Translations under genes and position numbers: made by a program
Shown: piece by piece, positions 35,475 to 46,964 of the stretch
Layout: each line of letters opens with the position of its first letter
Numbering within the stretch: the stretch's first letter is position 1
Notes under the pieces: model-generated
What the model saw: only the letters and a program-made list of their open reading frames with translations
The model's database searches: none
What the model was told of the DNA's origin: nothing
DNA from: Paraescarpia echinospica
Lineage: Eukaryota; Annelida; Polychaeta; Sabellida; Siboglinidae
Assembly: GCA_020002185.1 (NCBI GenBank)
Contig: CM034537.1
Coordinates: 15,066,262 to 15,130,261 of the forward strand
DNA length: 64,000 nt
Reading direction: 5' to 3'

Positions 35475-35713
35475 ATGGCATTTACGCCGGCGATGGGACG
35501 TCCTCGGACATATGCCACCGACTCAGCGAAAAAGGGCCAAATTACGCATACAACAACAATATTCGGGCCAGACGGTTTATTTGGGATAAACCAATATGGA
35601 TTTGTAGAACGACACAACTTCACAAGTCACAAAAGAAATAGCTGGAGTAACTTAGTAAGACGTACTAAGTCTAAGAACAGACGCTGCTTTCGCAAAACTT
35701 CTTCTAGAGACAG
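35475..35713 (+). CDS. Putative first exon of an unknown divergent gene
   Basis: An open frame starts ATG at 35475 and reads MAFTPAMGRPRTYATDSAKK ... FGPDGLFGINQYGFVERHNF up to a good donor, ACAG|GTTAGT, at 35713. It is 79 codons plus two bases (phase 2). I do not recognise the protein. The position, head-to-head with KDSR, is compatible with a host gene, and the foldback element would sit in its first intron. No continuing exon in phase was found; the exon-like piece at 40332 does not continue this frame. Confidence 0.4.
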
Positions 35714-35729
35714 GTTAGTAATTTCAAAG

Positions 35730-35945
35730 GGGTAATGGTCGGAATGCACCTCTGCCTGAATGCACCAGTCGCAATGCACCAACTGCCTAGTCGCAATGCT
35801 CCAACCGTGTGGTCGCAATGCCCCAACCGCCTGGTCGCAATGCTCCAATGGGGTGGTCGCAATGCACCACTTTTGGTCGGAATGCCCCACTTTGGAGATA
35901 ATGACCTGGTCGCAATGCTGCAATGGTTTGGCGCAATGCACCTCT
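35730..35945. repeat. Left foldback arm, short tandem units
   Basis: About nine units spaced 21-22 bp, with cores near 35736, 35766, 35787, 35811, 35832, 35853, 35875, 35911 and 35931. Open frames across it on both strands are repeat artefacts. Confidence 0.8.
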
Positions 35946-35952
35946 TATGGTA

Positions 35953-36054
35953 TCTATATATTATAAAACTTTATGGTTTCTCTGTTTGTTTGTTTGTTTG
36001 TTTGTATATTTGTTGGTTGGTTTTTCCCCGGGCATCGCCGGGCAAGTCGGCTAG
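35953..36054 (+). mobile_element. Mini-Helitron, 102 bp, inside the foldback element
   Basis: It starts TCTATATATTATAAAACTTT and ends with a GC hairpin (CCCGGGCATCGCCGGG) about ten bases before CTAG, flanked by A on the left and T on the right. These are the terminal marks of Helitrons, which insert between A and T without duplication. It is too short to code for anything, so it is a terminal-only derivative. Confidence 0.75.
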
Positions 36055-38354
36055 TGTAATAACTTCTTTAAGTATCGTCCACGCGACTTTGCGTATATTA
36101 CTTTATATATACAATATATATATATATGGGTAGTGATATATGTACATGGACTTTGCTTGACATTTTAACTACACTGTTAGTAGTGGGTGTCATAGTTAAA
36201 CAATATACAACTTATTGTGAATTAGGTGATAAAAGAACGGAAGTTGGTAAATATGTAGAATAGTTCGTAGTTCGTTTTTATAAAGACCTCCATGATGTAT
36301 ACATATATATTAATAATGTTATTATTATTACTAGATCGTTGCATTTGTTTCAGTTGATTCGTTCGCTACACATAAAACATAAGAATACTGATGGATTGTT
36401 TTCAAAGACAATCTAGCCATCTCCTCATTGGTAACGAATGCACCAATCGAATACCTGCTATCGTCCGCGTGGCGTGAACGGAGACGAAGGAAATTGAGAA
36501 GAAAGCACAGACACTCAAAAGCACGTGTAGCGTTGACCAATCTTCACAAATCCACATCACAAAGGGGTCGCCAACATATGTGATATTCAGTGTTTACACA
36601 AACCATGACTACACTACACACATTCTTAGAGAAGAAGAGTATCAACAAATATTTGTGCTACGCTACTTAATTGAACATTAGTTACTATTATTGTTATTAC
36701 ATCTTACATATCTGATCTATTATAACAACTTAATTCACACGCTACACGTGGAATTATTATTACCTTGTTTACACAGTTATTCTGAGGTTGACCAGTTCAC
36801 TAAATAAGTATTTATTTTATACTAGTTTAAATTAATGAACTGGTTACAGCCTTGGTTGGCTTCACTGTCAGCCCGGAATTGAATGTCATTTCACCGTTTG
36901 TTACACTTGTTTGATTATGTGTGTATGTATTATTTACACAATTCTATCTGTCTTGTCTATATATATATTTTCTTGTTATTCGGAATGTAACGTAAGACAA
37001 TATACTAACACAAATCTGACACGCAAGATCTGCTCAGTTCCTAACTTCTATTCAAAACATTCAAGGAGGAGTTAGTAAGAACTGGATTACACAGGTAGGC
37101 CTTCACGTCATCAAAGTCAACGGAAACCAACTTCAGCTAGAAGCTGCTAATGTGGGACGCGTTGTTTCAACGCACTTTGTACAATGCCGTTATTCAAACA
37201 AAAGGTCTGTTCGGTGAAACAATACAAGGGTATTAAGTCAATTGCTATGGCCTCCTATTCAAAGAACAGACAACGTGCAACAATCTACTCAATAAAACAA
37301 AGTAGGAGTAGAAAAGCCAATTACACAAGCCTCTAAATATTCTTGACACACACACGCCACACTTGTCACTGTTGTTGTTATCAGCCTGTCACATTAAAAG
37401 TCAAAGGTCATCATTTCAGTGTAATTTAATTATGAATGTCTACACTTATATAAGAAGATATAACCTTCAATTATTTATAGAAAATCAAAACGAAAACTTC
37501 CGCGAAACAGTATAGTAACTATAATACAGTAATTGTTTTATTAGAGTCTCGATCACTCCGTGTATTGATTCATTAATAATTTCTATTTTCACTCGGTAAC
37601 ATACTTAGTTTACACTATTTTTTCGATGGCCAAGCCATTCATGCATCATTTATATCGTACAACATATGTACAAAGGGTAAATTAAAATAGACAAATATTT
37701 GTTTTTAAATTAGCATAAATAATACAAAAATGTGAACATGCATTAACACATAAAACACATAACTATGATATATATATATATATATATATATAAATCGAAA
37801 ATAGTATATATATACCTTTATTATTTTATTTAATATCGTATGTATTATATATATATGTATATTTATAATACATTTACGATATCAACCATAACCTAATAAA
37901 GGTAAATATATGTAGTCCCTCCCCGTCTTCAACCCGCTGTCCAAACCAACATAAATTAGATTTCTTTGATGTCAAAAGCTTTATTTCAATGTACTTTGTA
38001 CAATCTTTTTGGTACAATGCCGTTATTCAAACAAACCGACAGAGTAGCTAGCCAATTAGTGTGGGCACACTTCCAAAACAACCAACATCAAAGATCTGCT
38101 CAACGCATGAGCAGGATGCCTATTAGGCTATTACTACATGACTTCTACACATCAAAGGACAATGTAATCGATATTTCATGATATGTTATGTAATACAATC
38201 ATGCACGTGTATACGAAGACAAAACATAGTTTACTTTCAAGGATGTACAGAAAGTCAACGAAACATGTTATTTCTACATTAATTATGCATTTAATGTTTT
38301 AATATATACACTTGTATTATCTATATGTATGCAAAGGTTTGATAATTTTACAAT
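36055..38354. other. Foldback interior, no gene recognised
   Basis: AT-rich, with (AT)n runs near 36115 and 37770. A block with ACTTTGTACAAT...TGCCGTTATTCAAACAAA occurs twice (about 37170-37205 and 37990-38035). An open frame at 36331-36540 (minus) has no known domain. Confidence 0.4.
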
Positions 38355-38517
38355 CAGTGGGGCATTCCGACCAAAAGTGGTGCATTGCGACCAGACAGTT
38401 GGAGAATTGTGACTACGCCGCTGGAGCATTGCGACTATGCGGTTGGAGCATTGCGACTAGGTTTTGTGCATTCAGGTAGTGGTGCATTCAGGCAGTGGGG
38501 CATTCCGACTATAATTC
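38355..38517. repeat. Right foldback arm, short tandem units
   Basis: Units such as GTGGTGCATTGCGACCA and GGAGCATTGCGACTA repeat about every 21 bp and pair with the left arm. Confidence 0.8.
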
Positions 38518-38526
38518 ATTTCAAAG

Positions 38527-39929
38527 TAGTCAGCCTCAGCCACGCATATTTATTCGTATGAATATAATATGAATTATTATGTTGCTTATTATGTTCAGAA
38601 AACCACCAACCCTGTGAAAATGTCCATAACAATAACATGTATCGATAGCTTGCGACTGATTTATGTGAGAGAGCAGAGAATTACCGTTACTATACAAAGA
38701 ATTGCAGCCCATGTTTTGTTAAGTTACAAATTCTTTTGTATATGTAAATTATAGAAGTTCTGTTTTTTGTTGTTTTTTATTTTGGTCTTTCACGAAAAAA
38801 ACCACATCCAAAACATTACAATTTATCAATAACATGCATTTTTGAATTTTCATAACTATGCTATCAGGAAATTGTATGTCTCTTACAACAATATATTTCG
38901 AATGGTGTTAGGTTATGACAGATACTGTAGTGCTAGTGAAATGTTTGTTAACGATAATTTACCTAACTGTGCTGCTGTTATTAGAAATTTGATATAGATT
39001 TATATGCCGACTGCAGTTCCCAAAAAACATATTTATTCGTAGCATTATTAATAGTAACGTGAAATATACGTCTAGAATATGGAAATACTGGTTCAGTTCC
39101 CTGTATATACATTTTGTTGACGGGTGATTTTTCATTCCGTACATTGTAACTGTTGTTTATAACACAACTATAGAACCATGATAATGTACTTGTATGTTGC
39201 ATGGAGTCTGTGAATAAAGCAATTATTATACTTCTACATTCATACATTTTGTAGAACAATTTTGTAAATTTATTTTCTGTTTCATTTAGTTAATTCACTT
39301 CATCTTACTTTGCATGATTCAATTCAAATACAGTCAGGGTTGGCAGCTAGGTTTCTGACAGGACAGTTTACAAATTGTTTGCACGTTGATGATACTGAAG
39401 CCACAAAGGCTTCGCTTCAAGGAACATACTTTCTCAGTCAGAAACCTCTAGTTAATAACCACAGTTGCAAGTAGTTGAAAGGCCATAATCATTTTTGTTT
39501 GTTAAATCTAACCAGGAAATCCATAATAAAATGTCTTTGTTGCTCTTATAAGAGACATGACTAACTGCTGGAATCTTCTTCTAAAGACTTACAGTGACTC
39601 AGCCAGCCTTTAGACAAGTTTAGCCAGCTTGCAGTGGCACCTTGCAGTCCAGCTAGAGAACAAAGGGGATATTGATCCTTGGATGGTAACAGGTGGTAAT
39701 CCACCCTCTGAGTAAACAGTAGAACTTTGTGGACACTGCCATGGGTTCACCCACTGCCAGCCAAATGTCCTCCTCATTAATTAGCCATGTTAGGTGAATG
39801 ATACATTGAGATCACAACTAAGGCATTGGGTATTTTGCTTGGTTTACTATTGTATTCCTCAAACTAAGTTTTGTTGAACTATCAGTGACAAATTGCAATT
39901 TTTTTATATTTTTTATATATTTTCCGAAT
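38527..39929. other. Unassigned spacer
   Basis: AT-rich sequence without a recognised exon or bounded repeat. Positions 38950-39260 hold overlapping minus-strand frames of no recognisable kind. Confidence 0.35.
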
Positions 39930-40167
39930 AAAATTACTTTATGACTTTGTTTCCTGTAACCTTCTTTCCAGCCCATCTGTGTTCTACCTGTACTTAGTTA
40001 ATAAGTTGACACTTGTAAATTGTATATTTGTTTGTTACGTACTACACTTTTACAATATATATACAATAATAACTTTGCCACTCTCATATCATTGTAATTG
40101 TTTCACAACTGGGCAAATGATCTTTTCACACTTGAGTGCTTGACAAATGACCATTGGGCAAAAGACC
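39930..40167. repeat. Inverted repeat arm B (GGTC.TTTGCCCA array)
   Basis: Reverse-complement partner of 32230-32530: three TGGGCAAA(T/A)GA(T/C)C units at 40096-40167 and matching inner blocks. Confidence 0.6.
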
Positions 40168-40331
40168 GTGCAACATATTTTTTCCTGTTAATGAAATAAA
40201 AAAGTTTACAAGTTACATACCACACACACACATATAATATATATTGACGGGTAGTAGTGCTGTCAAACCATGTTCATTTTCACAAATAATCTGACTCATT
40301 CCATATTCCAATTCATGACTTTGTTTGACAG

Positions 40332-40427
40332 CTTCAACACAAAGGCGTGAACTACCTCGACACCACTGCAGCCATCACGTATGACAAGATCTGTAGTGGC
40401 TCTATCGAGCATCAGTGGTCGTAGCAA
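40332..40427 (+). CDS. Putative orphan terminal exon
   Basis: After a TTTGACAG acceptor, an open frame reads LQHKGVNYLDTTAAITYDKI then CSGSIEHQWS and TAG at 40425-40427. Base composition is more GC-rich than the surroundings, as in a real exon. I do not recognise it. It may be the last exon of the divergent gene starting at 35475, but the phases do not join directly, so at least one exon is missing. Confidence 0.35.
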
Positions 40428-40901
40428 AGGCAGCTCAGGTGTCCAGTCACTTCCTGAGGCTGGATGCAGCTCAGGACAGTTAGAACAAACGTAAGTATTA
40501 ATTGATGCTGCTATGCAAACGTGATATATATATATATATATACATATAAATCATAGCATAATAATTGGAAGATATCCATACATATGTGATTGGTTTTAAT
40601 AATTATGTTTTATTCTGACCAATCTTATGTGGGTACATTTACACTATCTTTGGTTGATAGGGCTTTTGTGAAACTTTCAATCATTTGCAGTACACTTTTT
40701 GAATTTAATGTTCTATTTATAAAAAAAAAAAAAATTGGAATATTTCTGTTGCAAACATAAATTCGTATATACAGTGCAAGTAAATACACGTGAAACAATA
40801 TAGCCAAACCTCAGAGTGATTCTACTTTCATAATAATCATGCCTATGCAGTGGCAAAATGTTTCAATAGCACCCCTCCCCCCATCTTCCGATATCACCAC
40901 T

Positions 40902-41170
40902 TGTTCTGCCTTTGGCCACAGCTAATGGTGTTCGTAAAAATCAGTGGCGTTATCTAACGGACTCATTTGCTATTTCTGAGTAATCGTTTTTAAAGTTCTG
41001 GGTGTCGACACAGGAGGCCGGATGTAGTCTGCCATTTTGTGTTACATGTGGACTGGACAGTTGCAATAATCGCTTGTCTCATGTTTTCCAGCAAAAGCAT
41101 TGCTTTTTACCTCTTCTGTTGAGTTTAGCTAGCTGTCTATGATTGTACGTCGTCCAATAAAGACAGTATA
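40902..41170 (+). repeat. 5' LTR of BEL/Pao element
   Basis: TGTTCTGCCTTTGGCC to AATAAAGACAGTATA; contains AATAAA near its end. It matches the 3' LTR at 46700-46964. Confidence 0.92.
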
Positions 41171-41180
41171 GTAAAACGCA

Positions 41181-43106
41181 ATGCAAGGGGCTGCCGACAA
41201 CGTTTCCGAGACAGGCTCCGCCAGCTCCAGGAGCGCCCGTTCTTCGACAATGGTCAGTACCATAACCAGGGCCCGCGCCAAGGCTGAAGCGGCGCGGGCG
41301 CGCGTATCGTTCGCAATCAAAGAAATGGACCTAAAAATGAGGAGGGCCGAGTAGAATGCCCAGTTGGCAGCGTTGGGTCTACAACGGGAAGCAGCTGCTG
41401 CCGAAGCGCGAGTCGAGGCATTAGAGGCAGCGTCAGAGGGAGGACTCCGAGGTGTGCCTTACAATAAAGTTGAATGCACAAGTGACTATGACGATGGTCC
41501 GTTGAGTGACACATGCTCATCACACCCCAGGCAGACAATTTCTCATGCTGACAGGAATCCCCATAGAGACAAAGACTGCTGGTCAGACGCTAAAGCACAC
41601 GGCCAGTCTTTGAACCCATCGGCTCAGTCGTACATCACACAACACAACACAGCCCCAGGTAACACAAGCCAGACACCTACAATGATAGACTTCGCCAAGT
41701 ACATTGCACGTCGCGAGCTTGTGAAGACAGGACTCACACAGTTTGACGACCGGCCTGAAAGCTTTAGGGCGTGGCAGTCTTCATTCACCAACACGATCAG
41801 AGACCTGGACGTTACACCTAGTGAGGAGCTGGATCTGCTGACCAAGTGGTTGGGAAAAGAATCGGCTACTCACGTGAAGAGTCTGCGTCCGGCACATATT
41901 AACGACCCCGGCGTAGCTCTCAAGAAAGTCTGGAACAGACTAAACGAGTGTTACGCCTCTCCGGAAGTCATCGAAAACGCACTCTTCAAGGAACAGGACA
42001 GCTTCCCCAAGATCTACAACAAAACATATGTCACGTTGAGAGAGCTCGGGGACCTTCTAATGGAGCTCCAATCTGCAAAAGAAGATGGATACTTACCCGG
42101 GTTAACCTACCTGGATACAGCCCGCGGCATCGGCCCTATAGTTGAGAAACTTCCGTATGGTCGTCAGGAGAAATGGATATACCACGGCTACAGGTTCAAA
42201 GACGAACACAACGCCTGCTTCCCTCCATTCTCCTTCTTCACGGAGTTCATCTGCCACGAAGCCCGCACCAGAAATGACCCAAGTTTCGCTCTCTCCAGCA
42301 GCTCCATCGCTTCCAGAGCTAAACCCCTCGAAGAAAGAAAGGCCTTTCTTAGAGAGAAGGGAATTTGCTACAAATGTTGTGCATCAACTTCGCACTTAGC
42401 CAAGGACTGTAGGATGGCAGTGAAGTGTAACGAGTGTGAAAGTGATCGTCATAACGCAGCCATGCACCCTGGTCCAGCCCCCCTGCAGACATCGAAGGTT
42501 TCTTCCCCTTCTTCAGAGAATGGAAGGGAGGGAGAAGAAAAGTCTACCATAGCACCCTCAGTCAACTCCCAATGTACTGAGGTTTGTGGAAAGGGTCTGG
42601 CAACTAGGTCTTGCTCGAAGATATGTCTGGTCAGAGTATACCCACAGGGGCACCGAGAAAAAGCTGTCAAGATGTACGCCATACTCGACGACCAGAGTAA
42701 CCGCTCATTAGCTACATCGGACTTCTTTGAGGAATTTGATATTCGGAGCCACCCGTCCCCTTACTCACTAAGAACCTGTGCTGGACTTGTCGACGTATCA
42801 GGGAGAAAAGCAGAAGGGTTCCAGATTGAGTCAGTAGACGGAGGGGTCAACCTCGCTCTACCACCGCTCATTGAATGCAATGAAATAATCAACAACAGTT
42901 CTGAAATACCAACGCCAGAGGCAGCCCTTCACCACCCTCATCTGAAAACGGTGGCACGCAATATACCAGAGCTCGACCCAAACGCTAAAATCCTTCTCTT
43001 ACTGGGGAGAGACATTGTCAGAGTGCATAAAGCGAGACAGCAGATCAACGGACCACATGACGCTCCTTTTGCTCAGACTGGACTTGGGTTGGGTTCTGGT
43101 GGGTGA
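41181..43106 (+). pseudogene. BEL/Pao gag-protease region with in-frame stop
   Basis: Gag packages the element RNA; the protease cuts the polyprotein. The likely start is ATG at 41181, ten bases after the LTR, but TAG at 41352-41354 interrupts the same frame. The open part resumes and contains the gag helical domain (residues about 100-290 counted from 41364), a zinc knuckle CYKCCASTSHLAKDC and a second C..C....H....H cluster. Next comes the protease motif AILDDQSNRSLATS at about 42680. Near 43075 the frame shifts: the family continues as LDLGWVLVGEVCLGNA in another frame. Confidence 0.88.
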
Positions 43107-45438
43107 AGTCTGCCTAGGAAATGCACACAAGCCATATGTGAGCACCTTAAAAACAAATGTGTTGGAGAATGGACGCCCATCCTACCTCATTCCCTGTGAG
43201 AGTTTCATGCAGCTGAAAGAGAAAGTGAGTTACGGCGGGGAGCTACGAAATGGTCTCTCTACCTCATTCGAAGTCAACCCAGAGCACAACCTCGGACACA
43301 CAGTGTTCAACAGGACTGAGAACGATAACAAACTCGCTCCATCCATCGAAGACACAGTCTTTCTAAAGACTATGGATAAGGAGGTCTAAAGAGATGAAGC
43401 ACACAACTGGGTCGCTCCTCTCCCATTCAGAGTGCCCAGAAAACCTCTCCCTAACAACCGTGAACAAGCGCTCAAACGTCTCACCTCTCTGCGTCGCACC
43501 CTAGACAGAAAACCAGAGATGAAAGAACAATTCGTCGCCTTCTTGGGAAAGGTCTTCGAGAACGACCACGTTGAACCAGCTCCCCCGCTGAAAGAGATCG
43601 AGGAATGCTGGTACCTGCCAACCTTCGGGGTCTACCATCCACGAAAACCTGGCCATATTAGGGCGGTATTTGATTCCAGTGCACAGCAGTGTGGTGTCTT
43701 TCTCAACAACGTGCTCCTCACAGGCCCAGACCTCAACAACAGTCTCCTAGGAGTCCTGATTCGTTTTAGAAAAGAACTAGTAGCAATCACTGTGGACATT
43801 CAACAAATGTCTCACTGTTTCCTCCTCAGAGAAGACCACAGGAACTACCTCAGGTTCCTATGGTACCGAGACAACGACTTGTCAAAGGACATCATCGAGT
43901 ACCGAATGAAGGTTCATGTCTTCGGCAACAGCCCCTCGCCTGCCGTCGCCATCTACGGGCTCAGAAGAGCTGCACAGGAAGGCGAGCACGAGCACGGTAC
44001 CGACACCACACAATTCGTTGAGAGACACTTCTACGTTGACGATGGGCTCATGTTTCTGCCTACCGTCACAGAGGCCATCGACGTGCTGCAGAGGACTCAA
44101 GCATCAGTCAAAGAGTCAAACCTACGGCTACACAAGATCGCTTCAAACAGCCCAACCGTAATGAAAGCGTTTCTCCCTGAGGACTACGCTAGGGGCATAA
44201 AGGACATGGACCTCTGTGGAGAAACCTCACTTATGCAACGGAGTCTAGGGATGTGCTGGGAAATAGCAACGGACACATTCACCTTCAGAGTGTCTGACAG
44301 TGACAAGCCATTCACACGCCGCGGAGTCCTGTCAACAGTGAATAGCCTCTTCGACCCTCTCGGCCTGGTAGCTCCAGTAACCATACAAGGCAGAGCCGTA
44401 CTGCGGGAAATCTCCAAAGATTGCTGTGAATGGGACACTCCACTTCCTGACTGAAAGCTGAGAGAATGGGAGGAATGGAGATATTCACTCCTGGATTTGA
44501 AACAACTCCACATCCCACGCTCCTACACAGTGAACTCTCTCTCCAAGGCGAAACGCGCAGAGTTGTGCATGTTTTCAGACGCATCTACCAAAGCCATCGG
44601 TGCAGTGGCTTACCTCAGAACTACCAATGAAGATGAACGATGCGATGTCGGTTTCATTCTGGGGAAAGCTAAGTTGGCTCCACAGTCTGTGCCTACCATC
44701 CCCCGACTTGAACTATGTGCTGCAGTGTTGGCAGTGGAAATGGCAGAGCTTATTCTTGATGAAATAGACTTTAATCCAGACGCTGTGAAGTTTTATTGCG
44801 ATAGCAAAGTAGTCCTCGGGTACATATACAACGAGACCAAGCGTTTCTTCCTGTATGTACACAACAGAGTTCAACACATCCGCCAATCAACAAAGCCAGA
44901 GCAGTGGCTTTACGTCCCCACAGAGCACAATCCAGCTGACCATGCATCCGGATCAGTACCGGCATCCCGCCTCGTCGAGACGGCTCACTGTACCAGCCTT
45001 CTTACACAAGCCTTGCGAAGGTCACCAAGAAACTCCAGAATCCTTTGAGCTTGTAACTCCAGAGTTAGATGTCGAAGTACGACCCCACGTGTCAAGCTTC
45101 ATAACGCAAGCTTACAGAGAGAAACGTGACCACTGACCGCTTCAATTCATTTCTCGACATGGAACTCACTGTTGAGAGCTGTTGCATTCCTCATCCACAT
45201 TGCCCGCTCTCACAAATCAACAGACCAGCCTAAAGAATGCAAAGGCTGGCATCAATGCAACAAACCCCGTACTCCAGAAGAGTTGTCTCAGGCCAAGAGC
45301 GTCATCATCAAATCAGCTCAGAGGGAAACCTACTCGGAAGAGCTCGTCGCACTTGTCGAAGAGAAACCCCTACCCAAGAGCAGTTCACTCTTCAAGCTAA
45401 ATCCTATCGTAGAAGAAGATTTAATCAGGATCGGCTAA
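43015..45438 (+). pseudogene. BEL/Pao reverse transcriptase-RNase H region
   Basis: One frame covers this region but holds TAA at 43387-43389, TGA at 44452-44454 and TGA at 45046-45048, plus a local frame slip near 45000-45130. RT features are FGVYHPRKPGHIRAVFDSSA, LLTGPDLNNSLLGVLIRFR and the active site FYVDDGL (about 44030). RNase H shows FSDASTKAIGAV and CDSKVVLGYIYNE. The connecting region LRAVAFLIHIARSHKSTDQ leads to the integrase, which continues in another frame from about 45430. It would copy the RNA into DNA if intact. Confidence 0.9.
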
Positions 45439-46640
45439 AACACGCACAACTGGACAACGATGAGAAGAATCCACTTGTCTTACCTAAGAAAAGTCACGTC
45501 TCCACACTGCTAGTTCAGCACTATCACGAGCTAGTGAAACATCAAGGCCGCCACTTCACCGAAGGAGCCATTAGAGCGGCAGGCCCGTGGATCGTTGGGT
45601 GTAAGAGGCTCGTTGGCTCCCTCCTGAATAAGTGTGTCACCTGTCGGAAGCTCCGTGGCAAGATAGAAGAACAGAAGATGGCAGATCTTCCACCTGAACG
45701 CCTCAATACATCTCCTCCCTTCACATATGTAGGACTGGATGTCTTCGGCCCTTGGGCAGTCACTGCAAGGCGCACTAGAGGCGGTCAAGTTCAGAGTAAA
45801 CGCTGGGCAGTGTTGTTCACCTGCATGAGCACTAGAGCAGTCCATATCGAAGTCATCGAGTCCATGGATACCTCGAGCTGCATCAACGCATTAAGAAGAT
45901 TCTCCGCCATCCGGGGACCAGCAAAACAACTCGGATCGGATCGTGGAACAAACTTCATTGGAGCATGCAAGGAGCTAGGACTAAGAAAGGAGCAACAACC
46001 CAGCGTTCAGGGGTATCTAGGTGAACAAGGCTGCACATGGGAATTCAACCCTCCTCACTCTTCACATATGGGAGGTATGTGGGAGCGTATGATTGGAGTG
46101 GCACGCCGAATCCTTGACTCTATGCTGCTACAGGAGACCACTCGCCTCTCCCACGAAGTCCTGTGTACCCTTATGGCCGAGGTAACAGCTATCATGAACG
46201 CCAGACCCCTCGTTCTAGTTTCTACAGACCCTGACATGCCATTCATCCTGACTCGTGCGATGCTACTCACACAGAAGATTGGTGCGTCCCCTCTTCCTCC
46301 GAGAGACTTCACCGACAAAGATCTCTTCATGAACCAGTGGAGGCAAGTACAGACCCTCGCCAACAAGTTCTGGACTCGCTGGAGGCGCAAGTACCTCTCT
46401 ACTCTACAGGGTCGACGGAAGTGGAACGAAACTCATCGCAACGTACGAGTGGAAGACGTCCTGTTAAAGGAAAGCCAAACGACCAGAAACGAGTGGTCTA
46501 TGGCACTGGTCACTTCAACCTTCCCCAGCAGAGACGGGAGGGTGCGCAAGGTAGAAGTCAAGATCACGGCTCAGGGCACACAAAGGACATTCCTGAGACC
46601 CATCTCAGAGGTCATTCTTCTCGTACCTAAAGATGACTGA
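45430..46640 (+). pseudogene. BEL/Pao integrase
   Basis: The open frame is intact to TGA at 46638-46640 but is out of frame with the RT. It shows the HHCC zinc site (HYHELVKHQG ... CVTCRKL) and the DDE residues in VGLDVFGPW, SDRGTNFIGA and HMGGMWERMIG, then a basic C-terminal part. All three acidic residues are present. Confidence 0.9.
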
Positions 46641-46699
46641 ATCAGTGAACATTTGTTTGATTATGTTAAAAGTGAGATCTCACGACGCCAGGCGGGGAG

Positions 46700-46964
46700 T
46701 GTTCTGCCTTTGGCCAGAGCTAATGGTGTTCGTAAAAATCAGTGGCGCCATCTAACGGACTCATTTGTTATTTCTGAGTAATCGTTTTTAAAGTTCTGGG
46801 TGTCGCCACAGGCGGCCGGATGTAGTCTGCCATTTTGTGTTACATGTGGACTGGACAGTTGCATTAATCGCTTCTCGTTATCCAGCAAAAGCATTGCTTT
46901 TTACCTCGTCTGTTGAGTTTAGCTAGCTGTCTATGATTGTACGTCGTCCAATAAAGACAGTATA
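46700..46964 (+). repeat. 3' LTR of BEL/Pao element
   Basis: TGTTCTGCCTTTGGCC to AATAAAGACAGTATA, preceded by a polypurine tract. Confidence 0.92.

Larger units (their letters stand above)
35730..38517. mobile_element. Foldback-like element with tandem-unit inverted arms and 9-bp target duplication
   Basis: The 9-mer ATTTCAAAG occurs directly at 35721-35729 and 38518-38526, immediately outside the arms. Both arms consist of about 21-22 bp units of the form (A/G)GTCG(C/G)AATGC.CCA. The right arm (38355-38517) is the reverse complement of the left (35730-35900) in unit order, including the shared CACTTTTGGTCGGAATGCCCCACT. Inverted arms built of short tandem units plus a 9-bp duplication match Drosophila Foldback elements. 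The 2.4-kb interior has no transposase that I can see and contains a mini-Helitron and AT microsatellites. Confidence 0.8.
40902..46964 (+). mobile_element. BEL/Pao LTR retrotransposon, complete but inactivated
   Basis: Two LTRs (40902-41170 and 46700-46964) flank gag, protease, reverse transcriptase, RNase H and integrase in BEL order. The flanks CCACT and CCATT are a 4-of-5 match to a 5-bp target duplication. A purine-rich GGCGGGGAG precedes the 3' LTR. The LTRs differ at roughly ten places plus a small gapped region, so insertion is not recent. Coding is broken by stops and frameshifts. Confidence 0.92.

Noticed and set aside
35735..36133. 132-codon open frame
   Set aside because: It runs through the foldback tandem units and the T-rich mini-Helitron; the opposite strand is also open, as expected of a periodic repeat.
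35713..40427. Direct splicing of the exon at 35475 to the one at 40332
   Set aside because: Joining them in phase gives a stop after about six codons; the open frame of the second piece needs a different phase.
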